DNA of 64,000 nt from CBDCVN01 sp965223045 (GTDB lineage: Bacteria > Deinococcota > Deinococci > Deinococcales > Trueperaceae): the NCBI GenBank assembly GCA_965223045.1, contig CBDCVN010000013.1:2294001-2358000 (forward strand). Direction: 5' to 3'. The notes under the pieces were generated by a model. That model had not been told where the DNA came from. It ran no database searches and saw only the letters and a list, made by a program, of their open reading frames with translations. The position numbers and the translations under genes are program-made. Below are positions 9,437 through 17,322 of this stretch, one piece after another; the first letter of the stretch is position 1; each line of letters starts with the position of its first letter.

Positions 9437-10159
9437 ATGAAACATTTTTTCTTTTTAATTTTAATGATTATTGAGCTTAGTGCTTGTGCCCCAAATGCAC
9501 AAACTGCAGATCCCTCAATCGACTCAACTGATGATCCTGTTCATTCATCTCCGACCCTCCCCCCTGAAAACGAGGAGGAGCTACGATCTGATTCAAATGA
9601 GGAATTGGTTTTTCTAATCAGTGGCCAGATTAATCCTAGAGGGACTAAACTCGAGCCCCTCCTAGAAATAGAAGGAACTCCTAGCCTACCTATTAATGGA
9701 CCTTATAAATTACAGGCCTTAGGTAATAATGATGAGGTTCTGCTTGAATATCCATTTTCCACAGCAAAGCTCTCTCACACCAATAACGAAGTAGAACAAT
9801 TTACCTTCAGCATTTCTATTAATAAGAATCTTTTAGAAAAAATCATAGCCTATCGTATTGTTTCAATTGAAAAAGGTGAAGAGACAGAGCTAGCACGGAT
9901 CGAATCAGCTTTGGCTGATATTTCTACCCCTGAAATAATACCCGTATCAGTTGAACGATTAAGAGGAGATTTAGTAAGATTCACTTGGGATAGCAAATCA
10001 TATCCAAAGGTAATTATTCGTGATGCTCCAAAAGGAAATATCTTAACAATTGCAGAAGGTGGTGAAGTTGTAGTTTCTACAACCACAGATACTCTTAGTG
10101 TTACTTTTTCTGATGGAATTTATAACGAAACTAGAGATATAAAAATACCACCTAGATAA
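9437..10159 (+). CDS. Lipoprotein paralogous to the C-terminal module of the upstream protease
   Basis: A 240-aa protein with signal and lipobox (ELSAC, Cys 17), then an acidic linker to about residue 60. From FLISGQINPRG to the end it aligns with the C-terminus of the 6794-8998 protease: SGQI, VEQFTFSISI against MEQFTFNITV, FTWDSKSYPKVIIRDAPKG against FTWNSEIYPKIIIRDGPEG, and DTLSVTFSDGI against DTLEVTYSDGI. It has no catalytic motif, so it looks like a binding or surface module copied from the protease, or the reverse. Start ATG has AGGAGG. Confidence 0.8.
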   Translation: MKHFFFLILMIIELSACAPNAQTADPSIDSTDDPVHSSPTLPPENEEELRSDSNEELVFLISGQINPRGTKLEPLLEIEGTPSLPINGPYKLQALGNNDEVLLEYPFSTAKLSHTNNEVEQFTFSISINKNLLEKIIAYRIVSIEKGEETELARIESALADISTPEIIPVSVERLRGDLVRFTWDSKSYPKVIIRDAPKGNILTIAEGGEVVVSTTTDTLSVTFSDGIYNETRDIKIPPR

Positions 10160-10178
10160 TGTATGCATAACAATCATA

Positions 10179-11270
10179 GTGCATTCTTCACTTGATTCTT
10201 ACCATAGGTTACATAGATTAGTATCTCCTTTGGGTAATTATTATAGTAAGATTGGTTTGCCTTTTCACCCTTATTTACCTCCTGCTACAGAACTTTTTCT
10301 TAAAGCTAATTTACAAGCAAAGCACTTAATTGATGCTACAGAAAGTCTAGGACTTTTAGAAGCTAAACTACCTGCCAAGCAAGTAACTACACTTACCACT
10401 TCCAAAGCATTTTGGTACTGTGCTGAGAAAACATGCGAAAACCTGCAAACAAAAGCTATCTGGCAAATGGGAAACGAGATTGCTGATAAAATTTGTTTGA
10501 TACCTAGCACAAGTAAAGGTAACTTACGTACAGAAAAAGAGATTAAGGGTGCTTATAACAGTTTAGTAAAAGGTGGTGTAGCCTACCTAGCTATGCACAA
10601 GGGTTTAGGGGCTAAACGTTATGAAAAGCTAGCTTGCAATACTTTTGGAGACGGCGAAGTAATTGCCAAAGATAAAGGCTGGCGCTTGCTAAGGTGCTTA
10701 AAACAAAAAAATACTTTTATAGACATGAAGCCTGTTTATTTTGAAGCTTTAGGACTAAATTTACAAGCTGAAGCAGGTGTTTTTTCTGCTGGTAAAATTG
10801 ATGAGGGTACAGCTTTGCTGTTAGATAGCTTGGATTTAAGTGATTATTTGGGTAAGGCAGTTCTAGACTTGGGTTGTGGTTATGGTTTGATTTCTTTGGT
10901 GGGGGCTCGAGCAAAAGCCAAAGTTACAGCTATAGATGATGATATTCTTGCTATAAACAGTACTAAACAAAATGCCCAAGCCTATAAACTAGATATAAAC
11001 ACTTTGCACTCAGATGTTAACTCGGCCTTAGATAAAGAGCTTTTTGACGTAGTTTTAATGAATCCACCTTTTCATATAGGCAAGAAGAATGTACTTGATG
11101 TTCCAAGAGCCTTCTTTGCAGCAGCCCAAAAACATTTAAAGCCTCAAGGAGTACTTACTTTAGTTGCCAACAAGGACCTGCCCTATGAAAAGGAGTTAGG
11201 GCACTGGCAGAATGTGCAAGTATTAAATGTAAATAGGAGTTTTAAGGTTATTAGTGCGTGCTCGAGCTAA
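10179..11270 (+). CDS. RsmC-like class I SAM methyltransferase
   Basis: A 363-aa protein with a weak N-terminal half and a C-terminal SAM-binding fold: motif I VLDLGCGYGLISLVGA near residue 230 and the catalytic NPPF (MNPPFHIGKK) near residue 298. This matches 16S rRNA guanine-N2 methyltransferases (RsmC/RlmG), which act on ribosomal RNA. The GTG at 10179 follows the previous gene after 19 nt with no clear Shine-Dalgarno. Exact rRNA position not provable, so no symbol is given. Confidence 0.8.
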   Translation: MHSSLDSYHRLHRLVSPLGNYYSKIGLPFHPYLPPATELFLKANLQAKHLIDATESLGLLEAKLPAKQVTTLTTSKAFWYCAEKTCENLQTKAIWQMGNEIADKICLIPSTSKGNLRTEKEIKGAYNSLVKGGVAYLAMHKGLGAKRYEKLACNTFGDGEVIAKDKGWRLLRCLKQKNTFIDMKPVYFEALGLNLQAEAGVFSAGKIDEGTALLLDSLDLSDYLGKAVLDLGCGYGLISLVGARAKAKVTAIDDDILAINSTKQNAQAYKLDINTLHSDVNSALDKELFDVVLMNPPFHIGKKNVLDVPRAFFAAAQKHLKPQGVLTLVANKDLPYEKELGHWQNVQVLNVNRSFKVISACSS

Positions 11271-11415
11271 GAGAAAAATCAAAGAAATATTGACATAATT
11301 TATGCTCGAGCATCTTATGATATTGCTCAATACTAAGTTCTGGATAACGCCAAGTAGTATGTAGTAAAGCTGATTGGGGTGTAGCAAGTAGTTCAGGCGG
11401 CTCACTAAGATTCAT
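11251..11415 (-). CDS. 54-aa ORF directly downstream of the STM4011-type gene
   Basis: ATG at 11415 lies 8 nt after the stop of the radical SAM gene and the frame ends at 11251, overlapping rsmC's 3' end on the other strand. The product begins MNLSEPPELLATPQSALLHT and contains WRYPELSIEQY and a C-terminal run of Phe, Ser and Thr. The DNA encoding the core recurs at 22048-22080 as part of an open frame with WCYPELSIEQY; two of the differing codons are synonymous, which favours coding origin. It may be a small protein, a peptide substrate of the neighbouring radical SAM enzymes, or a decayed gene tail. No Shine-Dalgarno is visible. Confidence 0.4.
   Translation of the reverse strand: MNLSEPPELLATPQSALLHTTWRYPELSIEQYHKMLEHKLCQYFFDFSLSSSTH
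11321..11353. repeat. 33-bp dispersed repeat, copy 1
   Basis: TATTGCTCAATACTAAG followed by TTCTGGATAACGCCAA matches 22048-22080 with two mismatches. Both copies lie just past the 3' end of a plus-strand gene and read, on the minus strand, as the same short peptide core. Confidence 0.6.
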
Positions 11416-11423
11416 AACAAACA

Positions 11424-12284
11424 TTATAAACTGACATTCACAGGTATGCGCTCGAGCACTCCACCCCTAAAAACTTCATAAAGCTCCAATTCATTCATAT
11501 GCACATAACCAGTATGACAATCACAAAATTGACGACTACAAGGCTTTGGCTTTAGTACTGTTTTAAAGTTAGCATCATAAATATTACCAAGAGGTTTTTT
11601 AATGAAGTGGCAACGGCGTATAGTGCCTGCCCCATCTACACTTATGACTTTATGGCCTGTGTAACAAGCCTTGCCTCGAGAAGAATACTTACCCATATTT
11701 AACTGAAATAGTGGGTCAACCACACTTAAACGTTTTATATCCTCTGTGCAGTAATAATCCGTTTCCGCTTTACTGTAAGCATTAATCCAAAGGTAAATGT
11801 TTTTGGGAAGTTCAGCACGAAAAGCCTCGATCTCAGGAATATTTTTTCTCAAGCCCACTGTTCCCACACTAAAACGGATGCCATAATTTAATAACTCTTG
11901 ACATTTCTGCAAAAAGCGTTTTCTAGTAACTTGACTAGAGTGATAAGTTGCCCAGAGAGCTAATTTAGCTTTGTTTGCCTCTGCTACCCAATCCACTTGG
12001 CAAGAAAGATTAGTTTGAATAGCAACTTTTTGCACGTGAGGTAAATGGCTTAATTGTACAAGTGCTTGTTGGTAGCGTTTATGAATTAAGGCTTCTCCCC
12101 AAGGAGTGAAGAAGACAGAAATTGCCATTTCTTTTTGGGCTCTTACCCAGTTCACAAATTTCTCTAGTGCCCTTTGATCCGCTTCATGCTCTACTCTACT
12201 CTCTTGATGCTTAGCAAAGGGGCAGTAAGAGCATGAATAGTTACAGCTTGACAGGGGACCTCGGTACAGTATTGACAATTCCAT
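11424..12284 (-). CDS. Radical SAM protein, STM4011 family
   Basis: A 286-aa radical SAM enzyme. The cluster-binding motif is Cys14-x3-Cys18-x2-Cys21 (CNYSCSYC). Further cysteines near the C-terminus (RRCHF, then PCSRQFCDCH) could hold a second, SPASM-like iron-sulfur cluster, as in peptide-modifying enzymes. Its place as last large gene of the operon after an STM4012-type protein fits the STM4011-STM4015 set named in RefSeq for a conserved cluster of unassigned role. Start ATG at 12284 is 15 nt after the STM4012-type gene. The reaction is unknown. Confidence 0.85.
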   Translation of the reverse strand: MELSILYRGPLSSCNYSCSYCPFAKHQESRVEHEADQRALEKFVNWVRAQKEMAISVFFTPWGEALIHKRYQQALVQLSHLPHVQKVAIQTNLSCQVDWVAEANKAKLALWATYHSSQVTRKRFLQKCQELLNYGIRFSVGTVGLRKNIPEIEAFRAELPKNIYLWINAYSKAETDYYCTEDIKRLSVVDPLFQLNMGKYSSRGKACYTGHKVISVDGAGTIRRCHFIKKPLGNIYDANFKTVLKPKPCSRQFCDCHTGYVHMNELELYEVFRGGVLERIPVNVSL

Positions 12285-12299
12285 ATTAACAACCTATAT

Positions 12300-13601
12300 T
12301 CATTGCCATTCATACGCTTCCATGCACGCTCGCACTTTTGCAGAGTAAAGCCATGGTCCTATTGCATCAGAGCGCTCGAGCCCCAGCTCTGTTAACTGTA
12401 AGCAATCAGCTGTTTTTACCATAAAACATTGCTGCAGCAGCTTAAATAATTCTGGATAATCCTCTAATACAGAACTCTTAAAAGTACTTTTGTAAAGCTT
12501 TAAATCAAGCCCTTCAACTCTTAAAAGTGATTTAAGAATAAATCTTCGCTTTTGTTCATCATCATCAAGTTCAAAACCATAGGAGGCAAATTCAAAAGCT
12601 TCTGTAGGTTGAGAAATATAATCTGTCAGGACACTTTTAATGCCTTTAGTCCCTACAGCATACTCATTAGAATAATGTAGTCCTTTAGTGTAGGACCGTG
12701 CTCCACAGCCAAGGCCCACCATGCCATCATTTTGACAGCAATACACGGGTGCAAGGGTACTTTCCTTTGAGGGTTTTCGGAACATGCGCATAGAGATTTG
12801 TTCATAACCTTGCTCAAGCAAAAAATCTCTCCCAATACGATACAGTTTTAAACGCCCATCATCCCAATTACAATCTTTTCGACCTAATCCAGTTAGGGGA
12901 CGTACATATAGAGGGTAAAGATAATATTCTTCTGGCTCAAATGCTAAAGCCGATTTAAGAGAGCTAAGCCATGTTTCGGGTGTTTGTTTGGGTAGACCGT
13001 AAATTAAGTCGATGTTAAATGTAGGAAAGTCATATTCCCGAATATATTTAAGAGCTTGGTAAACAGTCTTTGTCTTTTGTGAGCGGCCCACTGCTTTAAC
13101 TTCAGTTTCTATAAAGCTTTGTAACCCTATACTAACACGATCAACACAGTTATCCTTTAGCACCTCTAAACGTTCAGGGAGTGCTGTAGCAGGTGATGTC
13201 TCAACAGAAATAGGAATACGCTTGGTATCAATGTTGTAAAGGTTCTTTGCAATAGTAAAAAGTTCCTGTAAATCGTCTGGTTCTAAATATGTAGGCGTTC
13301 CACCACCAATAGCTAAACGTACAAAAGTAGCCTTATCAAGTGCGTTTCTTACACACTTAGCTTGCTGTTTGAGAGTTTTTAGATAATTTTGCTCGAGTGT
13401 CTCCCCAGCACCCACTATAGTAAATAGGTTGCAAAAACCACACCTCATTTCACAAAAGGGAACGTGTATGTATAGGAATAGCGAATCACAATTTTCAGTG
13501 GCCCAGAGCTTGCTTAAAGGTATAGGTGGCTCTAGTTTGCGATAAGCAGTTTTGTGAGGGTAAGCGTAAGTATATCCCTGATAAGGACTGCTTTGTAACA
13601 T
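12300..13601 (-). CDS. HemW-like radical SAM protein, STM4012 family
   Basis: A 433-aa enzyme of the coproporphyrinogen-oxidase-like radical SAM group. Cys50-x3-Cys54-x2-Cys57 (CEMRCGFC) binds the 4Fe-4S cluster; GGGTPTYLEPDDL, TFNIDLIYGLPKQT and GLGCGARSY are HemW/HemN-like. It is not the housekeeping HemW: it belongs to the operon with STM4013-, STM4014- and STM4015-type genes, and the family is known as STM4012. Substrate unknown. A 427-nt gap containing a very small ORF separates it from the hydrolase gene upstream, so it may also have its own promoter. Confidence 0.87.
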   Translation of the reverse strand: MLQSSPYQGYTYAYPHKTAYRKLEPPIPLSKLWATENCDSLFLYIHVPFCEMRCGFCNLFTIVGAGETLEQNYLKTLKQQAKCVRNALDKATFVRLAIGGGTPTYLEPDDLQELFTIAKNLYNIDTKRIPISVETSPATALPERLEVLKDNCVDRVSIGLQSFIETEVKAVGRSQKTKTVYQALKYIREYDFPTFNIDLIYGLPKQTPETWLSSLKSALAFEPEEYYLYPLYVRPLTGLGRKDCNWDDGRLKLYRIGRDFLLEQGYEQISMRMFRKPSKESTLAPVYCCQNDGMVGLGCGARSYTKGLHYSNEYAVGTKGIKSVLTDYISQPTEAFEFASYGFELDDDEQKRRFILKSLLRVEGLDLKLYKSTFKSSVLEDYPELFKLLQQCFMVKTADCLQLTELGLERSDAIGPWLYSAKVRACMEAYEWQ

Positions 13602-13731
13602 ATTTAATCTCGTTGTCCTGAAAATTCGATTTGGCTTTTCACTTCCTGCAAAGTGCTTCTAACAAGGAGTTGGGTAGTAGGTAGATTTTTATAATGTCGC
13701 CAAAAATTCTTGTGTGTGTAATGACGAAATT

Positions 13732-13914
13732 TCATGGTGAAGTTAGATCAGGATTTAGTCGATCTACCAATTTAGTTGTCTTTCCTGCTTTATGATCTTC
13801 AAGAACTTCTTGGATAAGTACATTAAACTTATCTGATAGTGAATCTTCGGCAATTTCTTTATCCCATGCATCCATTTCTTCATCTATGGGTTTGACATGC
13901 TCGAGCAAGTTCAA
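13732..13914 (-). CDS. Small acidic ORF, orphan antitoxin-like, within the STM40xx cluster
   Basis: A 60-aa product if TTG at 13914 is the start (MNLLEHVKPIDEEMDAWDKE). The pattern DAWDKEIAEDSLSDKFNVLI then EDHKAGKTTKL resembles small antitoxins that end in AG-x-T-x-L and pair with RelE-type toxins; no toxin is adjacent. The frame upstream of the TTG lacks a better start, so the gene could be truncated. Because it lies between genes of a radical SAM cluster it could alternatively be a substrate peptide, but it has no Cys, Tyr or Gly-rich core. Confidence 0.45.
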   Translation of the reverse strand: MNLLEHVKPIDEEMDAWDKEIAEDSLSDKFNVLIQEVLEDHKAGKTTKLVDRLNPDLTSP

Positions 13915-14028
13915 AACACTTTCTAAAACTAATCACCTGTGGTAGAACATCTTTTATACATGGCATGACTTCCTGACAGTTCATAATTAATTAAATCCTA
14001 TCATGGGTTGATGGAGCAAACGTTTCTG

Positions 14029-14832
14029 CTAGTCCCTGATGTATTTTAATTCAGCATAGGGAACACTCCAAATAGTAGGATGAGCAATTCGGTGCCCCTC
14101 AAAACCACCCTCACCAAAGGTTGTTCCGTGGTCTGAGCAAAGTATGGCCAAACATGGCCCACGATCAGCTAAAGCCTCAAAAAGTAGAGGTAATTGTGAA
14201 TCTGCATAGGCAAGTGCTGCTATTTGGGTCTCTATAGAATCCTTTTCTGTACCTGCTAAGAAAATACTTGAGGGTTTATGGGTAGCTGAAATATTGATAA
14301 ACAAAAAGATTAACTTTGAAGAGGGTAATGACTTTAGTATGTTGACAGCACAAGTAACTTGATTTTTAGTTGAGCAATGACTAGTAACACCAAAACTAGG
14401 ATGCCAGTGTTTTTCTTGAAAGAGATTTGGTAAAACTGAACCCAATTTACTCCTGAGGTTAAAAAAAGCTACTCCACCAATACAAGCAGTATGATAGCCT
14501 CTTGCTGCTAGTGCTTCAGGCAAAGTTGCTTCATCAAAAAGGAAAGTTTTTTTTGAGATTGTCTGACTGCCTGCAAATCTCGAGGCAAATAACCTCAAAT
14601 GACGCTTTGGGCTAATAGGTGTTGGTAAAAAACCAGTAAAAAATGCATGGTGGGCTGGGTAAGTGAAATTTGCAGGTGTGTGCCTAGTTTCCCAGCGTTT
14701 GTTTGGTAGGATTTCTGCAAGATTCGGCGTTAATCCTTTTTCTAATGCCAACTGCGCTACATCTAAACGCAAGCTGTCAAAAGTTATGAAAAGGATGTTT
14801 GCTTTTCCTATTAATGCTCGAGCATCAATCAA
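14029..14832 (-). CDS. Sulfatase/alkaline-phosphatase-fold hydrolase, STM4013 family
   Basis: A 267-aa metal-dependent hydrolase. N-terminal metal site FITFDSLRLD (Asp19), nucleophile region ANFTYPAHHAFFTG near residue 60, and C-terminal metal site CSDHGTTFGEGGFEGHR are in the order seen in sulfatases and phosphatases. It is short and matches the STM4013/SEN3800 hydrolase family. The start is TTG at 14832, overlapping the STM4014-type stop codon (TTGA), so translation is coupled. Probable cytoplasmic enzyme: no signal peptide. Substrate unknown. Confidence 0.85.
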   Translation of the reverse strand: MIDARALIGKANILFITFDSLRLDVAQLALEKGLTPNLAEILPNKRWETRHTPANFTYPAHHAFFTGFLPTPISPKRHLRLFASRFAGSQTISKKTFLFDEATLPEALAARGYHTACIGGVAFFNLRSKLGSVLPNLFQEKHWHPSFGVTSHCSTKNQVTCAVNILKSLPSSKLIFLFINISATHKPSSIFLAGTEKDSIETQIAALAYADSQLPLLFEALADRGPCLAILCSDHGTTFGEGGFEGHRIAHPTIWSVPYAELKYIRD

Positions 14833-15983
14833 ACCAAAACCCCCAACGCCTTTAACTGTGCACCATATGTATCTAGCCCTTCATGTAAAACCCCTTTATG
14901 ATAATCACCAAAAGCATTCAATTCTAAAATTGCATGTTTAGTAAAGCTTGGAGATACTAGTACATCGACTCCTACATACAAACTATTAGGAAAGCATTTT
15001 AAGGCATTTTCACAACTTATTTTAAGAGAGTGCCAAACTTCTTCACCCAAGCGTTTCTTAACAGCATTCCAATCACCACGCTTATTACCTAGGTGTAAAT
15101 TTGTAATAGGTCCATTGGCTAAGCGTACCAGCACATGTTTAGCCTCTCCTGCAATTACTACCACTCGCAAATCAAAAACATGCCCATTAATACTTGCCTT
15201 GGGCAACCAACGTTCAACATGAATGTGATGAGAGCAAAGGATATTAATCAATGTGCGAATGCTATTTAAATCAGTATACTTCTGTAATTTTCTCGAGTTA
15301 TAGGCAAGCATCCCATTTGGACCTTCAATCATCTTTACAGTAGTAGTGGCCTGCCAGCGCTGACCATTTGTTTCTAAGGCTACCACGCCTGTGGCACTCG
15401 ATCCATGAACCATCTTCACAAAGACCCTATTCCAACCTTTCGAACTCATTGCCTCTTGCAATTCGTCAAAACTAGTAACTTTATCAAGCTTTGGTGGAAC
15501 ACTAATACCTGCTTGCTCAAGCTTTGTATGAGTAGCACACTTATCAAACATAGTCATAATATCAACGGGACTATTCATAAGCCTGTGGTTTGGGCAAGTT
15601 TTAAGTTCCTGTTTGATGTGGTTTAAAGTTTTGCAAAAACCCAAAAACCATTGCCTTGTAGGCATAAGAGCACCCTTGTCTAGTTCTAGTGCCATAATTT
15701 GCGCTGGTGATAGGTATTGGCGACTCTCACTCTTAGTGTCATGTGCTAATAGAATGAGCCTTTCTGCTTCAACATCTTCACCCGAAGATTCGATACGAAT
15801 AATAGTGTCTTGGCGCACTTCATCGTGGAGCGACACTTTACCAAGAAGGTAATCAGTATAGGCAATTAGCCTAGCTGGAGGCAAACTGTACTTAGCTAGA
15901 CTCTGCTGATAGGCCTTTACCCGACGGCTTTGTGGTGGAGCAAATATTAATATGTCAGGTGTTTTATTCGCCAATGGCGACAT
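14829..15983 (-). CDS. ATP-grasp-fold protein, STM4014 family
   Basis: About 384 aa from ATG 15983 (MSPLANKTPDILIF). The C-terminal 250 residues look like an ATP-grasp ligase: FVKMVHGSSATGVVAL (ATP-binding loop), FDLRVVVI, and GVDVLV then AILELNAFGD (metal-binding Glu and Asn). ATP-grasp enzymes join an acyl phosphate to an amine or thiol, so a peptide- or amino-acid-like product is plausible. It overlaps the STM4015-type gene by 20 nt and the STM4013-type gene by 4 nt. Longer in-frame starts exist further inside the upstream gene but are less likely. Confidence 0.83.
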   Translation of the reverse strand: MSPLANKTPDILIFAPPQSRRVKAYQQSLAKYSLPPARLIAYTDYLLGKVSLHDEVRQDTIIRIESSGEDVEAERLILLAHDTKSESRQYLSPAQIMALELDKGALMPTRQWFLGFCKTLNHIKQELKTCPNHRLMNSPVDIMTMFDKCATHTKLEQAGISVPPKLDKVTSFDELQEAMSSKGWNRVFVKMVHGSSATGVVALETNGQRWQATTTVKMIEGPNGMLAYNSRKLQKYTDLNSIRTLINILCSHHIHVERWLPKASINGHVFDLRVVVIAGEAKHVLVRLANGPITNLHLGNKRGDWNAVKKRLGEEVWHSLKISCENALKCFPNSLYVGVDVLVSPSFTKHAILELNAFGDYHKGVLHEGLDTYGAQLKALGVLV

Positions 15984-16887
15984 AACGCCAGTCATCATCT
16001 TCCGCTTCTTGCTGATCACTAACATCAACATTCCCTAAATCTGCTAGTTTTTTGGTCATTTCGTCTGAACACCAATGATAATGCAAATCAAGCTTTTTTA
16101 GCTGTTTAACAGCAGGGCTTTCTAAAAATGCCTTAGCTCCTTTGTCTGTAAGAGTGCCTAAGGACAAATCCAATACTTCAATACGGTTTATAATAGGTGA
16201 ATTTGCTATTGCTAAAGCTATTTCATCAGCTAGCTCACTATCCCGCAAACCTAGATAGGTTAGCTTTGGAAATGCCTTACCTTGTAAAATAGGCTCAAGA
16301 TCGGACGCTTTGTGATTAGCACCATAGTCCTCTGAGCCTAGATAAAGTTCTAAATGTGTAAGCTGGGGCAAGTCTGCGCTAGCAACTTGTTTAACAACAC
16401 TGACATCTAGACCACCACTTTGAATAAGTAATGTTTTGAGACCTGCATGCTTTAAATTATCCAAGCTGAGACTATTTCCACCTCTAATTCCCAAATATTC
16501 AAGTTTAGGATAAGTCTCTAGTAAAGGGGAAAGATCAGTATTAGTTATCCAAGAGATCTCAGATTCTTCAGAGATTATATCACCAAAAAATAGTGCTTTT
16601 AGGTTCTGGAGTGTATCTTTTGCTTTAACTAGTGCCTCTACTATATCGGTAGGTTCTTTTTCACCACCCATATCTTCTGCCTCTTCCCAAGCACCAACTA
16701 CAAAACCAGTACTTTCACTAGCATGCTCATCTTTTAAAAATTCTTGAAATTTACTTACCCAAGAGATTTCACTATCATAGTCTAGGCTAATACGATAGGT
16801 AATATTGCTAGGGGTTTTAACAGCTTGCCCAACTTCCCACTGCTCCACTTTCTTCCCAGCAAGCTCAGTTAGGTGTTCACTTATCAT
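15964..16887 (-). CDS. Leucine-rich-repeat protein, STM4015 family
   Basis: First gene of the operon, 307 aa, strong AAGGAG site 8 nt before ATG 16887. Residues about 95-285 hold irregular leucine-rich repeats (LKALFFGD, LEYLGIRGG, LKTLLIQSG, LTHLELYLG, LTYLGLRDSELAD, IEVLDLSLGTLTD, LKKLDLHYHW). LRR surfaces usually bind protein, so it may select or hold the substrate of the downstream enzymes. N-terminal domain is unrecognised. No signal peptide, so cytoplasmic. A palindrome 17 bp upstream (16904-16924) may regulate the operon. Confidence 0.82.
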   Translation of the reverse strand: MISEHLTELAGKKVEQWEVGQAVKTPSNITYRISLDYDSEISWVSKFQEFLKDEHASESTGFVVGAWEEAEDMGGEKEPTDIVEALVKAKDTLQNLKALFFGDIISEESEISWITNTDLSPLLETYPKLEYLGIRGGNSLSLDNLKHAGLKTLLIQSGGLDVSVVKQVASADLPQLTHLELYLGSEDYGANHKASDLEPILQGKAFPKLTYLGLRDSELADEIALAIANSPIINRIEVLDLSLGTLTDKGAKAFLESPAVKQLKKLDLHYHWCSDEMTKKLADLGNVDVSDQQEAEDDDWRYVAIGE

Positions 16888-16903
16888 AATATATCTCCTT
16901 AAG

Positions 16904-16924
16904 ATACCTTAAATTTAAAGGTAT
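16904..16924. promoter_or_regulatory. Palindrome upstream of the STM4015-STM4011 operon
   Basis: Arms ATACCTT and AAGGTAT separated by AAATTTA, 17 bp before the first start codon. Closely similar palindromes lie upstream of the genes at 24260, 25721 and 38488. A shared regulator binding site is inferred. Confidence 0.45.
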
Positions 16925-16953
16925 ACAATACTATAATTTAACCCTAATTTGAT

Positions 16954-17291
16954 TTGAACATTACTGCTTCTATTGCTTGCCTTGGCAATATTGGCCCCGG
17001 CTTGGCTTCAGTAGAACCCATGGGGAATTTTGCTGAACTCCCTGCCATTAGTAGAGAAATACTTATTTTCGATATGTATGCAGGGCGTCTAGAAGTAGTA
17101 ACTGTCTTTATTATTTCAGTGGTAGTTTCTGGAGTTTTTCAAGGCGAAGAAATGGAACTAAGGAACTACAACGCATAATGTCTATTGTGAACTCTTGTGT
17201 TCTAACAAAGCTATTTGGTGACGCCAATTTTAAACCTCTTAACAACTTCAACGTAATTCCAACATTCATTTTCTATAGTAACACTAGCTAA
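16954..17291 (+). pseudogene. Remnant of a TrkH/KtrB potassium transporter (C-terminus)
   Basis: ASIACLGNIGPGLASVEPMGNFAELPA followed by ILIFDMYAGRLEVVTVFI is the conserved C-terminal pore-and-helix region of Trk/Ktr K+ transporters. The reading frame must shift by one base near 17110 to continue with FSGSFWSFSRRRNG, the usual tail. A stop precedes 16954 in frame and no other part of the roughly 450-aa protein is present, so this is a dead fragment left by deletion. Confidence 0.75.
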
Positions 17292-17322
17292 AGAGGTCTC
17301 TATGGCGAAAGGAGTTATAATT

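Noticed and set aside
11223..11405. 60-aa minus-strand ORF (MSRLNYLLHPNQLYY)
   Set aside because: It is in a different frame from the 54-aa ORF that matches the second repeat copy, and it has low-complexity content with no ribosome site.
12300..13601. Housekeeping HemW/HemN assignment
   Set aside because: Its operon with STM4013-, STM4014- and STM4015-type genes and its family features point to STM4012; HemW would not be expected here.
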